From contig JAFQTN010000002.1 in NCBI GenBank assembly GCA_017409025.1, positions 1 to 43,966 on the forward strand: a DNA stretch of 43,966 nt, written 5' to 3'. Origin of the DNA: Bacilli bacterium. Its GTDB lineage: Bacteria; Bacillota_I; Bacilli_A; RF39; UBA660. Shown piece by piece: positions 8,884-17,918 of this stretch (its first letter is position 1; each line of letters starts with the position of its first letter). A program made the translations under genes and the position numbers. The notes beneath the pieces were generated by a model. That model was not told the origin of the DNA and searched no databases. It saw only the letters and a list, made by a program, of their open reading frames with translations.

Positions 8884-10401
8884 ATGAATACCTATATAAA
8901 ATTAAATAATAATGATAATCACCTATCTTTAGGCAATTTATTCAATATAATTAAAAAAATATCAAAAAATAAATCATCAGCCATCCAAACAGAATTATTT
9001 TGTATTATTTTTAATATTGATAATATTTCAGAAACAACAGTAAATAATTACTGTACCGGTCTAAGAAGTATAAATTCTACCTATAAACAAATATACATAA
9101 ATTATAAAAAGAAATACCAAAATAACAAAAATATCTTAATACCAACAATTAATAATCTTTTATCAATAATCGATGGATATATTTATGACATAGTTGAAAT
9201 ATCAGAACTAAATGATATAGAATCTTTAAAAAATTTAGTCACTAATCTTCACCCACTAGTAAAAAATGATATCTATGTTCCAAAAAAATTAAAAAAAGAA
9301 ATACTAGAAACTATAAAATCAAATAATTATTATCACTCTATATCATTAATTCTATTCTTTATAATTTTAGATAAAAAACAACCATTATATGTTGAAGAAG
9401 AAATAAAAGAAACTATAGAAAGCATCTCTAGAAATACTAATATCTCTATTAACGATCTTAAAAAATTCTTAGAAATAAAATTTAAAGAAGGGATCAGTTT
9501 GATACCATCTTTAAAAAAACTTGCCAAGGAAAATAACCCCTATGCTCTTCATGAACTAGGAAATCTAGAATATAACGGTATTATCGCAGGATACCCTAGA
9601 TATGAAGAAGCATTTAATTACCATAAAATTGCCGCTTCTTTCGAACACCCCACATCAAATTGGATGTTAGCCCATATGATAATAAATAAAAAAATAGGTT
9701 CACTATCCGAAGAAGACATCAATAATGCCTGGAACTATTTACAAAAAGCAAAATCACTTGACAGTATTTCCTCACTAAACACTATCGGCATTTGCTATTT
9801 ACACGGATATACACCAAGTAAAGAAATAAATGTAAAGAAAGCAATAGATTACTTTCAACTAGCTATCAAAAATAATTATGTGTATGCGTACAATAACCTA
9901 GGTAAAATATACGAGGACAAAAAAGATTATAAAAAAGCTTTTGAATATTACTTACTAAGTGCTAACCAAGAAGAAAGCTGGGCCTGTAATAAAGTAGCTG
10001 AATACTATAGATTAGGTATATATGTAGAAAAAGATATCGAAAAAGCATATAAGTACTACACCATTGGTGCCAATGCCCCAATCAGCAATCGTTGTAACTG
10101 GAATACCTATAACTTAGTAAAATATTTTTATCTAGAAGGAAATTCTACCTTAGGAATAAAAAAAGATATAGATAAATCTATATCACTATTAAAAGAAATC
10201 AAAGATTTTGAATATACAAATGAACTATTATTATATGCTTACTATGAATTATATTTATTAAATAATAATTACTTAACCGAAGTAAATTATTATCTAAATG
10301 AACTAAACACTAGTATAATATTAAATAAAGAATATAAAAATAAAATTGAAAACAAATTAAAAGAAATAGAAACTAATATAATCAAGATAGATTACAACTA
10401 G
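8884..10401 (+). CDS. Sel1-like/TPR repeat protein, 505 aa
   Basis: The C-terminal half (about residues 215-440) consists of Sel1-like helical repeats, recognisable from units such as NPYALHELGNLEYNG, YAYNNLGKIYEDKKDYKKA and EKAYKYYTIGA. Such repeats form a curved scaffold for protein-protein contacts. The N-terminal 200 residues are not recognised; they are helical, asparagine- and lysine-rich, and have no membrane segment or signal peptide, so the protein is probably cytoplasmic. The ATG follows an AAGGAGAA site by a few bases. Its last 20 bases overlap the end of the convergent prepilin gene. No partner is suggested by the context. Confidence 0.85.
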   Translation: MNTYIKLNNNDNHLSLGNLFNIIKKISKNKSSAIQTELFCIIFNIDNISETTVNNYCTGLRSINSTYKQIYINYKKKYQNNKNILIPTINNLLSIIDGYIYDIVEISELNDIESLKNLVTNLHPLVKNDIYVPKKLKKEILETIKSNNYYHSISLILFFIILDKKQPLYVEEEIKETIESISRNTNISINDLKKFLEIKFKEGISLIPSLKKLAKENNPYALHELGNLEYNGIIAGYPRYEEAFNYHKIAASFEHPTSNWMLAHMIINKKIGSLSEEDINNAWNYLQKAKSLDSISSLNTIGICYLHGYTPSKEINVKKAIDYFQLAIKNNYVYAYNNLGKIYEDKKDYKKAFEYYLLSANQEESWACNKVAEYYRLGIYVEKDIEKAYKYYTIGANAPISNRCNWNTYNLVKYFYLEGNSTLGIKKDIDKSISLLKEIKDFEYTNELLLYAYYELYLLNNNYLTEVNYYLNELNTSIILNKEYKNKIENKLKEIETNIIKIDYN

Positions 10402-10723
10402 TTCCTATTTCTTTTCCATTATAAAGATAACCATTTTCAGATATAGTAATTACATCATCATCATTTAACCTACTAATTTTTTTATCACTACTAAAATATC
10501 CATCTTTTTTAAGTTCCTCAATTTTAACTCCATCGTTATCTTGAAGATTCAATGAAAAATATATCTTCGCCGCACCAACAGCAAGTTCCTGTTGCTCTTG
10601 ACATTCTTTTTCATCCCTTCTTTCTAAAGATGCACTAATACCACCAACAGCCACCAAAGAAATTGAAACAAGTATCACCATAACTGCCAATAACTCTACC
10701 AAAGTAAAACCTTTATTATTCAT
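10382..10723 (-). CDS. Type IV pilin-like protein with prepilin N terminus
   Basis: The sequence opens MNNKGFTLVELLAVMVIL, the cleavage/methylation signature of type IV prepilins and pseudopilins: prepilin peptidase cuts after the glycine and methylates the phenylalanine. The mature protein would be about 109 residues, with a hydrophobic helix followed by a small acidic soluble domain with a pair of cysteines (C41 and C110). Size fits ComGC-like minor pilins. It stands alone: no pilus ATPase, membrane platform or peptidase gene is adjacent. The ATG follows GGTGATT by a few bases. The 3' end overlaps the convergent Sel1-repeat gene. Confidence 0.87.
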   Translation of the reverse strand: MNNKGFTLVELLAVMVILVSISLVAVGGISASLERRDEKECQEQQELAVGAAKIYFSLNLQDNDGVKIEELKKDGYFSSDKKISRLNDDDVITISENGYLYNGKEIGTSCNLS

Positions 10724-10809
10724 ATAATCACCATATTTCTATATTAATAATATCATAATTAAATGTATAAGTAAATAAATTAAATCATATATTTGATTAG
10801 GTGATAAAG

Positions 10810-11625
10810 ATGAAATTTATCAAACTTATAGGACTAATCAGTCTAATCTGTTTTACCTTTTTCTATACTGAAAAAATAATTAGTGTTAGCATCAATCAAG
10901 ATCAAATAATGATAAATTTAAAAGAAATAGAAAACGATTATAAAATAGAGCCAATTAACGCTATTATTAACGAAGATACCATTGTACCAGGAAAAACAGG
11001 AAAAGAATTAGACTTAGATAACAGTTATAAAGAAATGAAAAAAATAGGATACTTTGAAAAATCCCTACTAGTATATAAAACTATCTACCCAGAAATATCT
11101 ATTTATAATAATTATAATAAATATATTATTAGCGGAAATACATCCAATAAAAATGTATCATTAATCTATATTATTAACAATGATAAAACTATAGACAACG
11201 TCCTAAATATCATTAGTAATAAAAATACTACTATTTCATTTTTTATAGATAGTTCATATCTAAATAATAACATTGATATTTTAAATAAATTAAAAGACTA
11301 TGAAATATACAATTATGGTAATTCTGGCATTTATACTAAAGATAATTTAATAATCACAAATAATATCATCAATAACAAAACTAATAATAGTTCCTTATAT
11401 TGCTTATTCTTAACAAAAAACGAAGAATCATTAAATACTTGTGCTAATAATAAAATGTTATCAATCACTCCATCAATATCAGGTAATTATAACAATATTA
11501 AAAACAACATCAAAAATGGAAGTATTATCAATATTACTAATACTAAAGAATTACCTAACATTATAGATTATATAAAAAATAAAGGTTATAACATCGTATC
11601 TTTATCAAACAACATAAAAGAATAG
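10810..11625 (+). CDS. Membrane-anchored polysaccharide-deacetylase-like protein without catalytic motifs
   Basis: One N-terminal membrane segment (about residues 4-20) is followed by an extracytoplasmic part. Its second half follows the NodB fold order: a strand where TFDDG is expected (here VSLIYIINND), then TTISFFIDSSYLNNN as in deacetylases, then a segment aligned with the HSxxH zinc site but reading YEIYNYGNSG, and at the end GSIINITNTKELPNIIDYIKNKGY. The catalytic aspartates and both zinc histidines are therefore missing. If the assignment is right it cannot be an active deacetylase and may bind glycan or act as a scaffold. The ATG at 10810 follows GGTGAT; a GTG at 10801 lies within that site. 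A terminator follows. Confidence 0.6.
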   Translation: MKFIKLIGLISLICFTFFYTEKIISVSINQDQIMINLKEIENDYKIEPINAIINEDTIVPGKTGKELDLDNSYKEMKKIGYFEKSLLVYKTIYPEISIYNNYNKYIISGNTSNKNVSLIYIINNDKTIDNVLNIISNKNTTISFFIDSSYLNNNIDILNKLKDYEIYNYGNSGIYTKDNLIITNNIINNKTNNSSLYCLFLTKNEESLNTCANNKMLSITPSISGNYNNIKNNIKNGSIINITNTKELPNIIDYIKNKGYNIVSLSNNIKE

Positions 11626-11631
11626 TTAAAC

Positions 11632-11664
11632 AAAGAATTTATCTATAAAATAAATTCTTTTTCT
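11632..11664 (+). terminator. Terminator after the deacetylase-like gene
   Basis: An 11-base stem (11632-11642 with 11650-11660) followed by a T-rich tail. Confidence 0.8.
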
Positions 11665-11686
11665 ATAACTTTAAGCTTACCGAACC

Positions 11687-11716
11687 TTGATTTTACTTAC
11701 CATTTTTTGTTATAAT
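11687..11716 (+). promoter_or_regulatory. Promoter of mutS
   Basis: TTGATT (11687-11692) and a perfect TATAAT (11711-11716) with 18-base spacing. The -10 box lies only 17 bases before the ATG, so the leader is very short. Confidence 0.55.
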
Positions 11717-11733
11717 TGCCTAAAGGAAGTAAG

Positions 11734-14277
11734 ATGATTTATATGAAAAGAAGTGAAATAGATAGAACAAAATTAGCACCTATGATGTTACACTATGTAG
11801 AATTAAAAGATAAATATCCTGATACTATAATATTCTATCGTCTTGGAGATTTCTATGAAATGTTTTTTGAAGATGCAGAAATTATTAGTCATGAATTAGA
11901 ACTTACCCTAACAGGAAGAAATGCAGGGCTTGAAGAAAGAGTTCCTATGTGTGGAGTTCCTCATCATGCCGTAGATATATATATTGATAAACTAATTAAA
12001 AAAGGATATAAAGTAGCTATCTGTGAACAACTTGAAGATGCTAAAAATACTAAAGGAATGGTAAAAAGAGATATCACCGAAGTAATATCATCGGGTTCAG
12101 TTATAGCTAGTAACTCATTAAACGAAAAAGAAAATAACTATATCGGAAGTATCTATGATCATGAATATTGTTATACCCTAACCTATGCAGATATCACTAC
12201 CGGAGAAATTTTTTCTGAATCAATCGAAAGAAATAATGAATTATTATTAAATAAAATTTTATTCTTAGGCATTAAAGAATTAATAACAAATGAAAAAACT
12301 AATAAAGAAATAATTTCCAGTATAAAAGAGACTTATAAAATAACTTTAACTATAACAGATGATATCTATGATTTAGATAATTTAAAACATATATATGAAG
12401 ATATTGATAACATAATCTATATAATAGGTATTAAACACTTAATTAATTACTTAACACACACTTTAAAAAGAAATATTTCTCATTTCCAACATGTAATAAT
12501 TAGAAATAATAATGAATATTTAAAAATGGATATTCATACTAAAAGAAATCTAGAATTAACAGAAAGTATGAGAAATAAGGAAAGAATGTTCTCTTTATTA
12601 TGGCTATTAGATGAAACAAAAACGGCTATGGGTTCAAGAAAACTAAAATCATGGTTAGAATCACCGCTTACCAATAAAGAAGAAATAGAATCTAGATATA
12701 ATATTGTATCAACCCTACTTGAAGAATTCATTCTAAGTGAAGAATTAAGAAGATATTTATACGAAGTATATGATTTAGAAAGACTATGCGGAAGAATTTC
12801 TCTAGGAACAGCAAACGGAAGAGATTTAATTCAATTAAAAAATTCCCTAAAAGTACTACCAGAAATAAATAATATTCTTAAAAATATAAATTATAGTGAG
12901 CTTGAAGATGTATCTGAATTATATAACTTACTTGAATCTTCCCTTTGTGAAACACCACCAATGACACTAAAAGAAGGTTATTTAATAAAAGAAGGATTCA
13001 ATAAAGAATTAGATGAATTAAAAGATCTCCGTAGTGGTGGTAAAGAATTCATAAGTAATTATGAACAAGAAGAAAGAGAAAAAACAGGTATTAAAAATTT
13101 AAAAGTAGGATTCAATAAAGTATTTGGTTACTATATCGAAATATCTAAAGGAAATCTATCTTTAGTAAAAGAAGAATTTGGTTATATTAGAAAACAAACT
13201 TTAACTAATTGTGAAAGATTTATTAACCCCATCTTAAAAGAAAAAGAAGATATAGTTCTATCTGCCGAAGAAAAAATAATTAATTTAGAATATGAATTAT
13301 TTATAAGTATTAGAAATAAATGTAATGAATATATTTACAAATTACAAGAAATATCTAAAACCCTTAGTGAAATTGATGTTTTATCATCATTTGCACTAAT
13401 AAGTGAAAAATATCATTATGTTAAACCAACAATTTCTGTTGATAGTGAATTAGAAATTATTGAAGGAAGACACCCGGTCGTAGAAAAAGTAATAAAAACA
13501 GAATACGTCCCTAATGATATAATTATGGACAAAGATACATCTATTCTATTAATAACTGGTCCAAATATGGCTGGTAAATCTACATATATGCGTCAACTTG
13601 GAATAATTACTATTATGGCTCAAATAGGATGTTACATCCCTGCTAAAAAAGCTACTCTCCCAATATTTGATAAAATATTTACTCGTATTGGAGCAAGCGA
13701 TGACTTAGTTAGTGGTGAATCAACATTTATGGTAGAAATGACTGAAGCAGCTAATGCAATTAAAAACGCTACACCAAATAGCTTAATCTTATTTGATGAA
13801 TTAGGAAGAGGTACAGCAACATTCGATGGAATGAGTCTAGCACAAGCAATCCTTGAATATATCAATAATAAAATAGCTTGTAAAACATTATTTTCTACTC
13901 ATTATCACGAATTAACTGACTTAGAAAATACTCTAACTAAATTAAAAAATAAACACGTATCAGCAGAAGAAAAAGATGGAAAAATTACCTTCCTACACAA
14001 AGTAAAAGATGGTTCTGTAGACAAAAGTTATGGTATAAATGTTGCAAGATTAGCTAACTTACCAAAAGAAGTAACCGACAGAGCCGAAGAAATATTAAAA
14101 ATATATGAAAACAAAGAAGCATCTAGAGATATCGTTATTCAAACAACTCTACCGCTAGACTTTAAAGAAGAAAAAAATGAAATAGAAGAATACATAAAAA
14201 ACTTAAACGTCTTAGAATTAACTCCAATTGAAGCAATAAACAAACTATATGAATTAAAAAATAAAATAAAGCCTTAA
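11734..14277 (+). CDS. mutS: DNA mismatch repair protein MutS
   Basis: MutS recognises mismatches and small loops in newly copied DNA and recruits MutL. The 848-residue protein has the mismatch-reading motif GDFYEMFF near the N terminus (F40, E42). It then has the connector, lever and clamp regions, and a C-terminal ATPase with Walker A GPNMAGKST (about residue 610), Walker B LILFDELGRGT and STHYHELTDLE. Length is normal for MutS1. The ATG at 11734 has AAAGGAAG 6 bases upstream and is preferred over a TTG at 11716. mutL, its usual neighbour in Bacillota, does not follow; mutS is monocistronic, with its own promoter and a terminator shared with the convergent gene. Confidence 0.97.
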   Translation: MIYMKRSEIDRTKLAPMMLHYVELKDKYPDTIIFYRLGDFYEMFFEDAEIISHELELTLTGRNAGLEERVPMCGVPHHAVDIYIDKLIKKGYKVAICEQLEDAKNTKGMVKRDITEVISSGSVIASNSLNEKENNYIGSIYDHEYCYTLTYADITTGEIFSESIERNNELLLNKILFLGIKELITNEKTNKEIISSIKETYKITLTITDDIYDLDNLKHIYEDIDNIIYIIGIKHLINYLTHTLKRNISHFQHVIIRNNNEYLKMDIHTKRNLELTESMRNKERMFSLLWLLDETKTAMGSRKLKSWLESPLTNKEEIESRYNIVSTLLEEFILSEELRRYLYEVYDLERLCGRISLGTANGRDLIQLKNSLKVLPEINNILKNINYSELEDVSELYNLLESSLCETPPMTLKEGYLIKEGFNKELDELKDLRSGGKEFISNYEQEEREKTGIKNLKVGFNKVFGYYIEISKGNLSLVKEEFGYIRKQTLTNCERFINPILKEKEDIVLSAEEKIINLEYELFISIRNKCNEYIYKLQEISKTLSEIDVLSSFALISEKYHYVKPTISVDSELEIIEGRHPVVEKVIKTEYVPNDIIMDKDTSILLITGPNMAGKSTYMRQLGIITIMAQIGCYIPAKKATLPIFDKIFTRIGASDDLVSGESTFMVEMTEAANAIKNATPNSLILFDELGRGTATFDGMSLAQAILEYINNKIACKTLFSTHYHELTDLENTLTKLKNKHVSAEEKDGKITFLHKVKDGSVDKSYGINVARLANLPKEVTDRAEEILKIYENKEASRDIVIQTTLPLDFKEEKNEIEEYIKNLNVLELTPIEAINKLYELKNKIKP

Positions 14278-14299
14278 TTAAATAAAGCTTTATTTTTTT
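14263..14299. terminator. Bidirectional terminator spanning two overlapping stop codons
   Basis: The 10-base stem 14263-14272 with 14287-14296 has a T-rich run on both sides. The loop holds TTAA at 14274-14277, which contains the stop codons of mutS (+) and of the small convergent gene (-). Confidence 0.8.
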
Positions 14300-14513
14300 G
14301 AAGAAATAAATCTAATACTCTTTCATATTCATTGTCATCCTCTAATTTAGACAAATACTCTTCTCCATCTTCTATTTCGATTTTTCTAATACAAGAATCT
14401 TTTACATTTTTAATATTAGATAATAAAATATATCTAGTATCATTATGAATTAAATCATCAATCTCAGTATATTCTACACCATTCTCTAAAACTATTGTAT
14501 CTATATCTACCAT
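14274..14513 (-). CDS. Small acidic protein, possibly DUF1292-like, 79 aa
   Basis: A small beta-rich acidic protein with a stretch like NDTRYILLSNIKN followed by IRKIEIEDGEEYLSKLEDD. It resembles DUF1292-type small proteins of Bacillota, whose function is unknown; this family assignment is weak. It is the last gene of the phosphorelay operon: its ATG overlaps the previous stop (TAATG) and an AAGGAAGG site lies within the preceding gene. Its stop codon overlaps that of mutS. Confidence 0.7.
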   Translation of the reverse strand: MVDIDTIVLENGVEYTEIDDLIHNDTRYILLSNIKNVKDSCIRKIEIEDGEEYLSKLEDDNEYERVLDLFLQKNKALFN

Positions 14514-16060
14514 TATAATTTCCTTCCTTTACCGATATTTGAAAATTGTTTATAATACTCAGAACTATAACTTTTATATAAATCAGCTATTTCATTAATT
14601 AATTTCTTTTGTCCCTCATTTAAACAGTCCCAAGTCGTTTTAGTTTCATCATCATTATTTAAAGCAACAAATCTATATTCACGTATGACATTAATATATT
14701 TTTCTTGTAAAACATCTTCGCATCCTAATTCTGCCAATCTATTATACATAAACTCTATATAATAGTCAGCATCAACATCTATCCCATATTTATCTTGAAT
14801 ATCAGATAACATAGAATCCATAATGGCTAATTTGTCAGCTGAAATATGCATATATGCATCATAAAATGACAAATAACCATAAGTTTCTCCTAATTTACTA
14901 AAATTTCTATAATTATTAACAGTCAACTCCATATTTTTTTGATATTGATCAGAATATTTAGTAAATACCTGTCCATATTTTTCTTCATTCATTTGAGCTG
15001 AAGCTGTTTTATAATCTTTCAATGCCCTTCTCTCACGAAAATGAGCTATCGTATTATCAATTCCATGTTTTAATAAAAATCCCATACCTAACAAAGTTGC
15101 CGAAAGAATTAATGCAATAGTAGACTTATATACCATTCTTTTTCGTTTTTCATATTTTATTTTTTCAGCTTTTTGTTCTGCCTTTTCTTTCTCTCTTTTT
15201 TCTTTAATAGAAAGACGTCTTTGTTTGAAATAATAAAACCATTTAATAATTTCAGATTCATTTTTTTTATCTACTATACTATTAGAATTAAAACCATTAA
15301 GCCTTAATGCTTCATCAATTCTTTTAGTATAATATACAACTTCTTGTTCAGATAAACTGTTATCTTCTTTTGCAATTGTTTTCATTATATGTGAATGTGA
15401 ATCAACAGGCTTTCTCTTATTCTTAACAATATATTCCTTAGCGATATTAAGAATATCCTTATCAAACTGATTATTATCACCATTAACTATCAAATTATAA
15501 TTAGCAGTATTCAAAAGCTGAAGCAAAACATATTTTTCTAATTCCATCTGATTAATACCATCATTAACATAAACATGACTATCAATTTCTTTATTTAAAA
15601 CACGTCTTATGTTAGACAAAAGCAACTCTTCTAAAAACTTTTTTTGATCTTCATATAATATTTTTATTCTATCTTCAAATCCACCATTATTTAATTCATT
15701 ATAATTATAAAACTTGATTAAACTAGCGCTAATCTGATTAACAATATATTCAAAAATATCCTTACTAAAACTACCATCAGATAAATCATATATAACACGT
15801 TTAATATGATTTTTTAAGTTTTCAGAAGCTTCCCATAATTCTTTTTTTTCACTTCTAAAATAATCATCAATAAGCTTAATAATAATTTTATCAGCATGTC
15901 CCTTAAGAACATCATCAACACTATATATTTTAATTCTTTCTGAATTGTAAATATTATTATATAAAATTTCTAATATTTCACTTCTTTTAATATTTTTATT
16001 ATATTGTGGAAATCTCTCTGCAAATAATTTTAAAATATAGTCATTCACTTTTTTGTTCAT
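14513..16060 (-). CDS. Unknown membrane-anchored protein in the phosphorelay operon, about 515 aa
   Basis: No domain is recognised. The first 280 residues are soluble and helical. Next comes a strongly basic and acidic coiled-coil-like stretch (about 285-310, KEKREKEKAEQKAEKI), one membrane helix (about 312-330, STIALILSATLLGMGFLL), and a soluble 180-residue C-terminal domain. Given the positive residues before the helix, the N-terminal part is probably inside and the C-terminal part outside. The start at 16060 follows GTGAT by 4 bases; longer in-frame starts at 16066 and 16069 overlap the kinase stop. Because it sits between the kinase and the last gene with almost no spacing, it may be a sensor, target or partner of the relay (inference). 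Confidence 0.75.
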   Translation of the reverse strand: MNKKVNDYILKLFAERFPQYNKNIKRSEILEILYNNIYNSERIKIYSVDDVLKGHADKIIIKLIDDYFRSEKKELWEASENLKNHIKRVIYDLSDGSFSKDIFEYIVNQISASLIKFYNYNELNNGGFEDRIKILYEDQKKFLEELLLSNIRRVLNKEIDSHVYVNDGINQMELEKYVLLQLLNTANYNLIVNGDNNQFDKDILNIAKEYIVKNKRKPVDSHSHIMKTIAKEDNSLSEQEVVYYTKRIDEALRLNGFNSNSIVDKKNESEIIKWFYYFKQRRLSIKEKREKEKAEQKAEKIKYEKRKRMVYKSTIALILSATLLGMGFLLKHGIDNTIAHFRERRALKDYKTASAQMNEEKYGQVFTKYSDQYQKNMELTVNNYRNFSKLGETYGYLSFYDAYMHISADKLAIMDSMLSDIQDKYGIDVDADYYIEFMYNRLAELGCEDVLQEKYINVIREYRFVALNNDDETKTTWDCLNEGQKKLINEIADLYKSYSSEYYKQFSNIGKGRKL

Positions 16061-16065
16061 CAACA

Positions 16066-17913
16066 TCACTCACTTTCAATACCTAACCATTTTCTAAGTA
16101 TTTCATCTAATTCTACTTGATTTATAGGTTTAGATAAATATGCACAAAAGCCTTCTCTTAAATATCTTTCTTTAGATCCCTCAATAGCATTAGCAGTCAA
16201 AACTACTACTGGTGTATTAAAGCCATTCGCTCTTTTCTTTAAATTATAAAGTGTTTGAATACCATCCATCTCAGGCATCATATGATCTAAAAGTATTAAA
16301 TCATACTTTTTATTTTTAGTATAATTTAAACATTCTAATCCACTTTTAATACTAGTAATTTTAAAATTATATGGTTTTAATAACTTCTCAGCCACTTTTA
16401 AATTAAGTAAATTATCATCAACTAGTAATATTTCATAATTACTTCCATCAAAGTGTTCTTCTACCGTTTTTTTCTTAACTTTATGTGAATCCAAACCAAC
16501 AATCTTAGACTTATCCACAATTTCCTGCTCTAATTCAACTACAAAAGTAGTACCCTTTTGATATATACTTTCAAAAGAAATCTTACCGCCAATCATATCA
16601 ACTAATTTTTTAGTAATAGAAAGTCCTAACCCAGTTCCTTGAATATTTTTTTGTTCCTGATCTAATCTCTCAAATTTAACAAATATTTTATCTTGATCAC
16701 TTTTCTTTATCCCCATACCAGTATCAATTACTTTAAAAGTTAAATTAGCTTTATTACCAAAAATTCTAGACTCAATTTCTAATTTAATATTTCCTTTTTC
16801 AGTATATTTAACAGAATTAGATAATAAATTCATAAGTATCTGATATATTTTAACTTCATCACCCATTAACACACTAGGAATATTACCAATAGTACTAACC
16901 GTATACTTAATAGGTTTTTCACCTAAAGATACATTAATAATATTATTAATTTCAGCTACTACATCAGCCAAATTATAAGGCTTATTATTAATTTTAGTTT
17001 TCCCTTCTTCAATCTTCGTAATATCCAAAATATTATTAACTATCTCAAGTAAAGTATCTCCAGCCTTATTAATATTTTTAATATCTTCTTCGATATGTTT
17101 AGGAACATCATTAGAAAGTATTGATTGAGATAACCCTATAATAGCATTCATCGGAGTCCTAATCTCATGACTCATACTAGCTAAAAAGTTAGTCTTAGCT
17201 CTATTAGCTTCTTCCGCAGCATCTTTTAATGCATTCAATTCTTCAATATACTTAATATCTGGATTCTCTACAGTAAAATATAAAAATATTGTAATAAGAG
17301 AAATACCACTACCTAAAATAAATATTCCATCAAATCTCATCTGTATGAAAAAACTCATACATAAAATAACAATTGATATTAATATAGACCAATTCTTATA
17401 ATTAGCAATTTTTCTATTGTTAAATAATAATAATATTAACAGTAATAAAGAACCAACAATAGCAAGGCCATAAACAATAAATACTCCATTACCATAATAA
17501 ACTTCATTAGAAGCCATATATCCAATATTAGAAAATAGTAATAATATCATCAATATAATTGAAATAACAAACCACATTTTACATAAAATAGATTTTTTTA
17601 ACATAATTGCAAAATTATCATATTTTACATTTGCTTTATTTAATAAAACATAAAATATAAATAAACTTAACCAAACAAAAAGTGAAATAAAATATAACTT
17701 AGAAACAAATTCTATAATCACTAAATTAGACATATTATAATTAACAACATACATACTAAAAATATCTAAAATCAATGAAATCATCGTAGAAACAAGCAAT
17801 CCTTTATATACTTTGCTCTCTAAGAAATTATATTTTCTTTTTAAAAAGTACACTGAAGAAAGTATAAAAACATAAACAAAACTAACTACTTGAACAGATA
17901 TATCTTTATACAT
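16066..17913 (-). CDS. Hybrid sensor histidine kinase with receiver domain
   Basis: The 615-residue protein begins with six or seven membrane helices (residues 1-215), a compact 7TM-type sensor region with almost no external domain. A helical linker follows, then the HisKA dimerisation domain with phospho-histidine H249 (ASMSHEIRTPMNA). The ATPase domain has DTGMGIK and GTGLGLSI, and the C-terminal receiver domain holds the phospho-acceptor D543 in LLDHMMPEMDG and the lysine of LSKPI. Such hybrid kinases pass phosphate His to Asp internally, then to an Hpt histidine and a separate regulator; both are encoded just upstream. The ribosome-binding site overlaps the preceding stop. The stop is TGA. 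Confidence 0.93.
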   Translation of the reverse strand: MYKDISVQVVSFVYVFILSSVYFLKRKYNFLESKVYKGLLVSTMISLILDIFSMYVVNYNMSNLVIIEFVSKLYFISLFVWLSLFIFYVLLNKANVKYDNFAIMLKKSILCKMWFVISIILMILLLFSNIGYMASNEVYYGNGVFIVYGLAIVGSLLLLILLLFNNRKIANYKNWSILISIVILCMSFFIQMRFDGIFILGSGISLITIFLYFTVENPDIKYIEELNALKDAAEEANRAKTNFLASMSHEIRTPMNAIIGLSQSILSNDVPKHIEEDIKNINKAGDTLLEIVNNILDITKIEEGKTKINNKPYNLADVVAEINNIINVSLGEKPIKYTVSTIGNIPSVLMGDEVKIYQILMNLLSNSVKYTEKGNIKLEIESRIFGNKANLTFKVIDTGMGIKKSDQDKIFVKFERLDQEQKNIQGTGLGLSITKKLVDMIGGKISFESIYQKGTTFVVELEQEIVDKSKIVGLDSHKVKKKTVEEHFDGSNYEILLVDDNLLNLKVAEKLLKPYNFKITSIKSGLECLNYTKNKKYDLILLDHMMPEMDGIQTLYNLKKRANGFNTPVVVLTANAIEGSKERYLREGFCAYLSKPINQVELDEILRKWLGIESE

Positions 17914-17918
17914 ATAAA

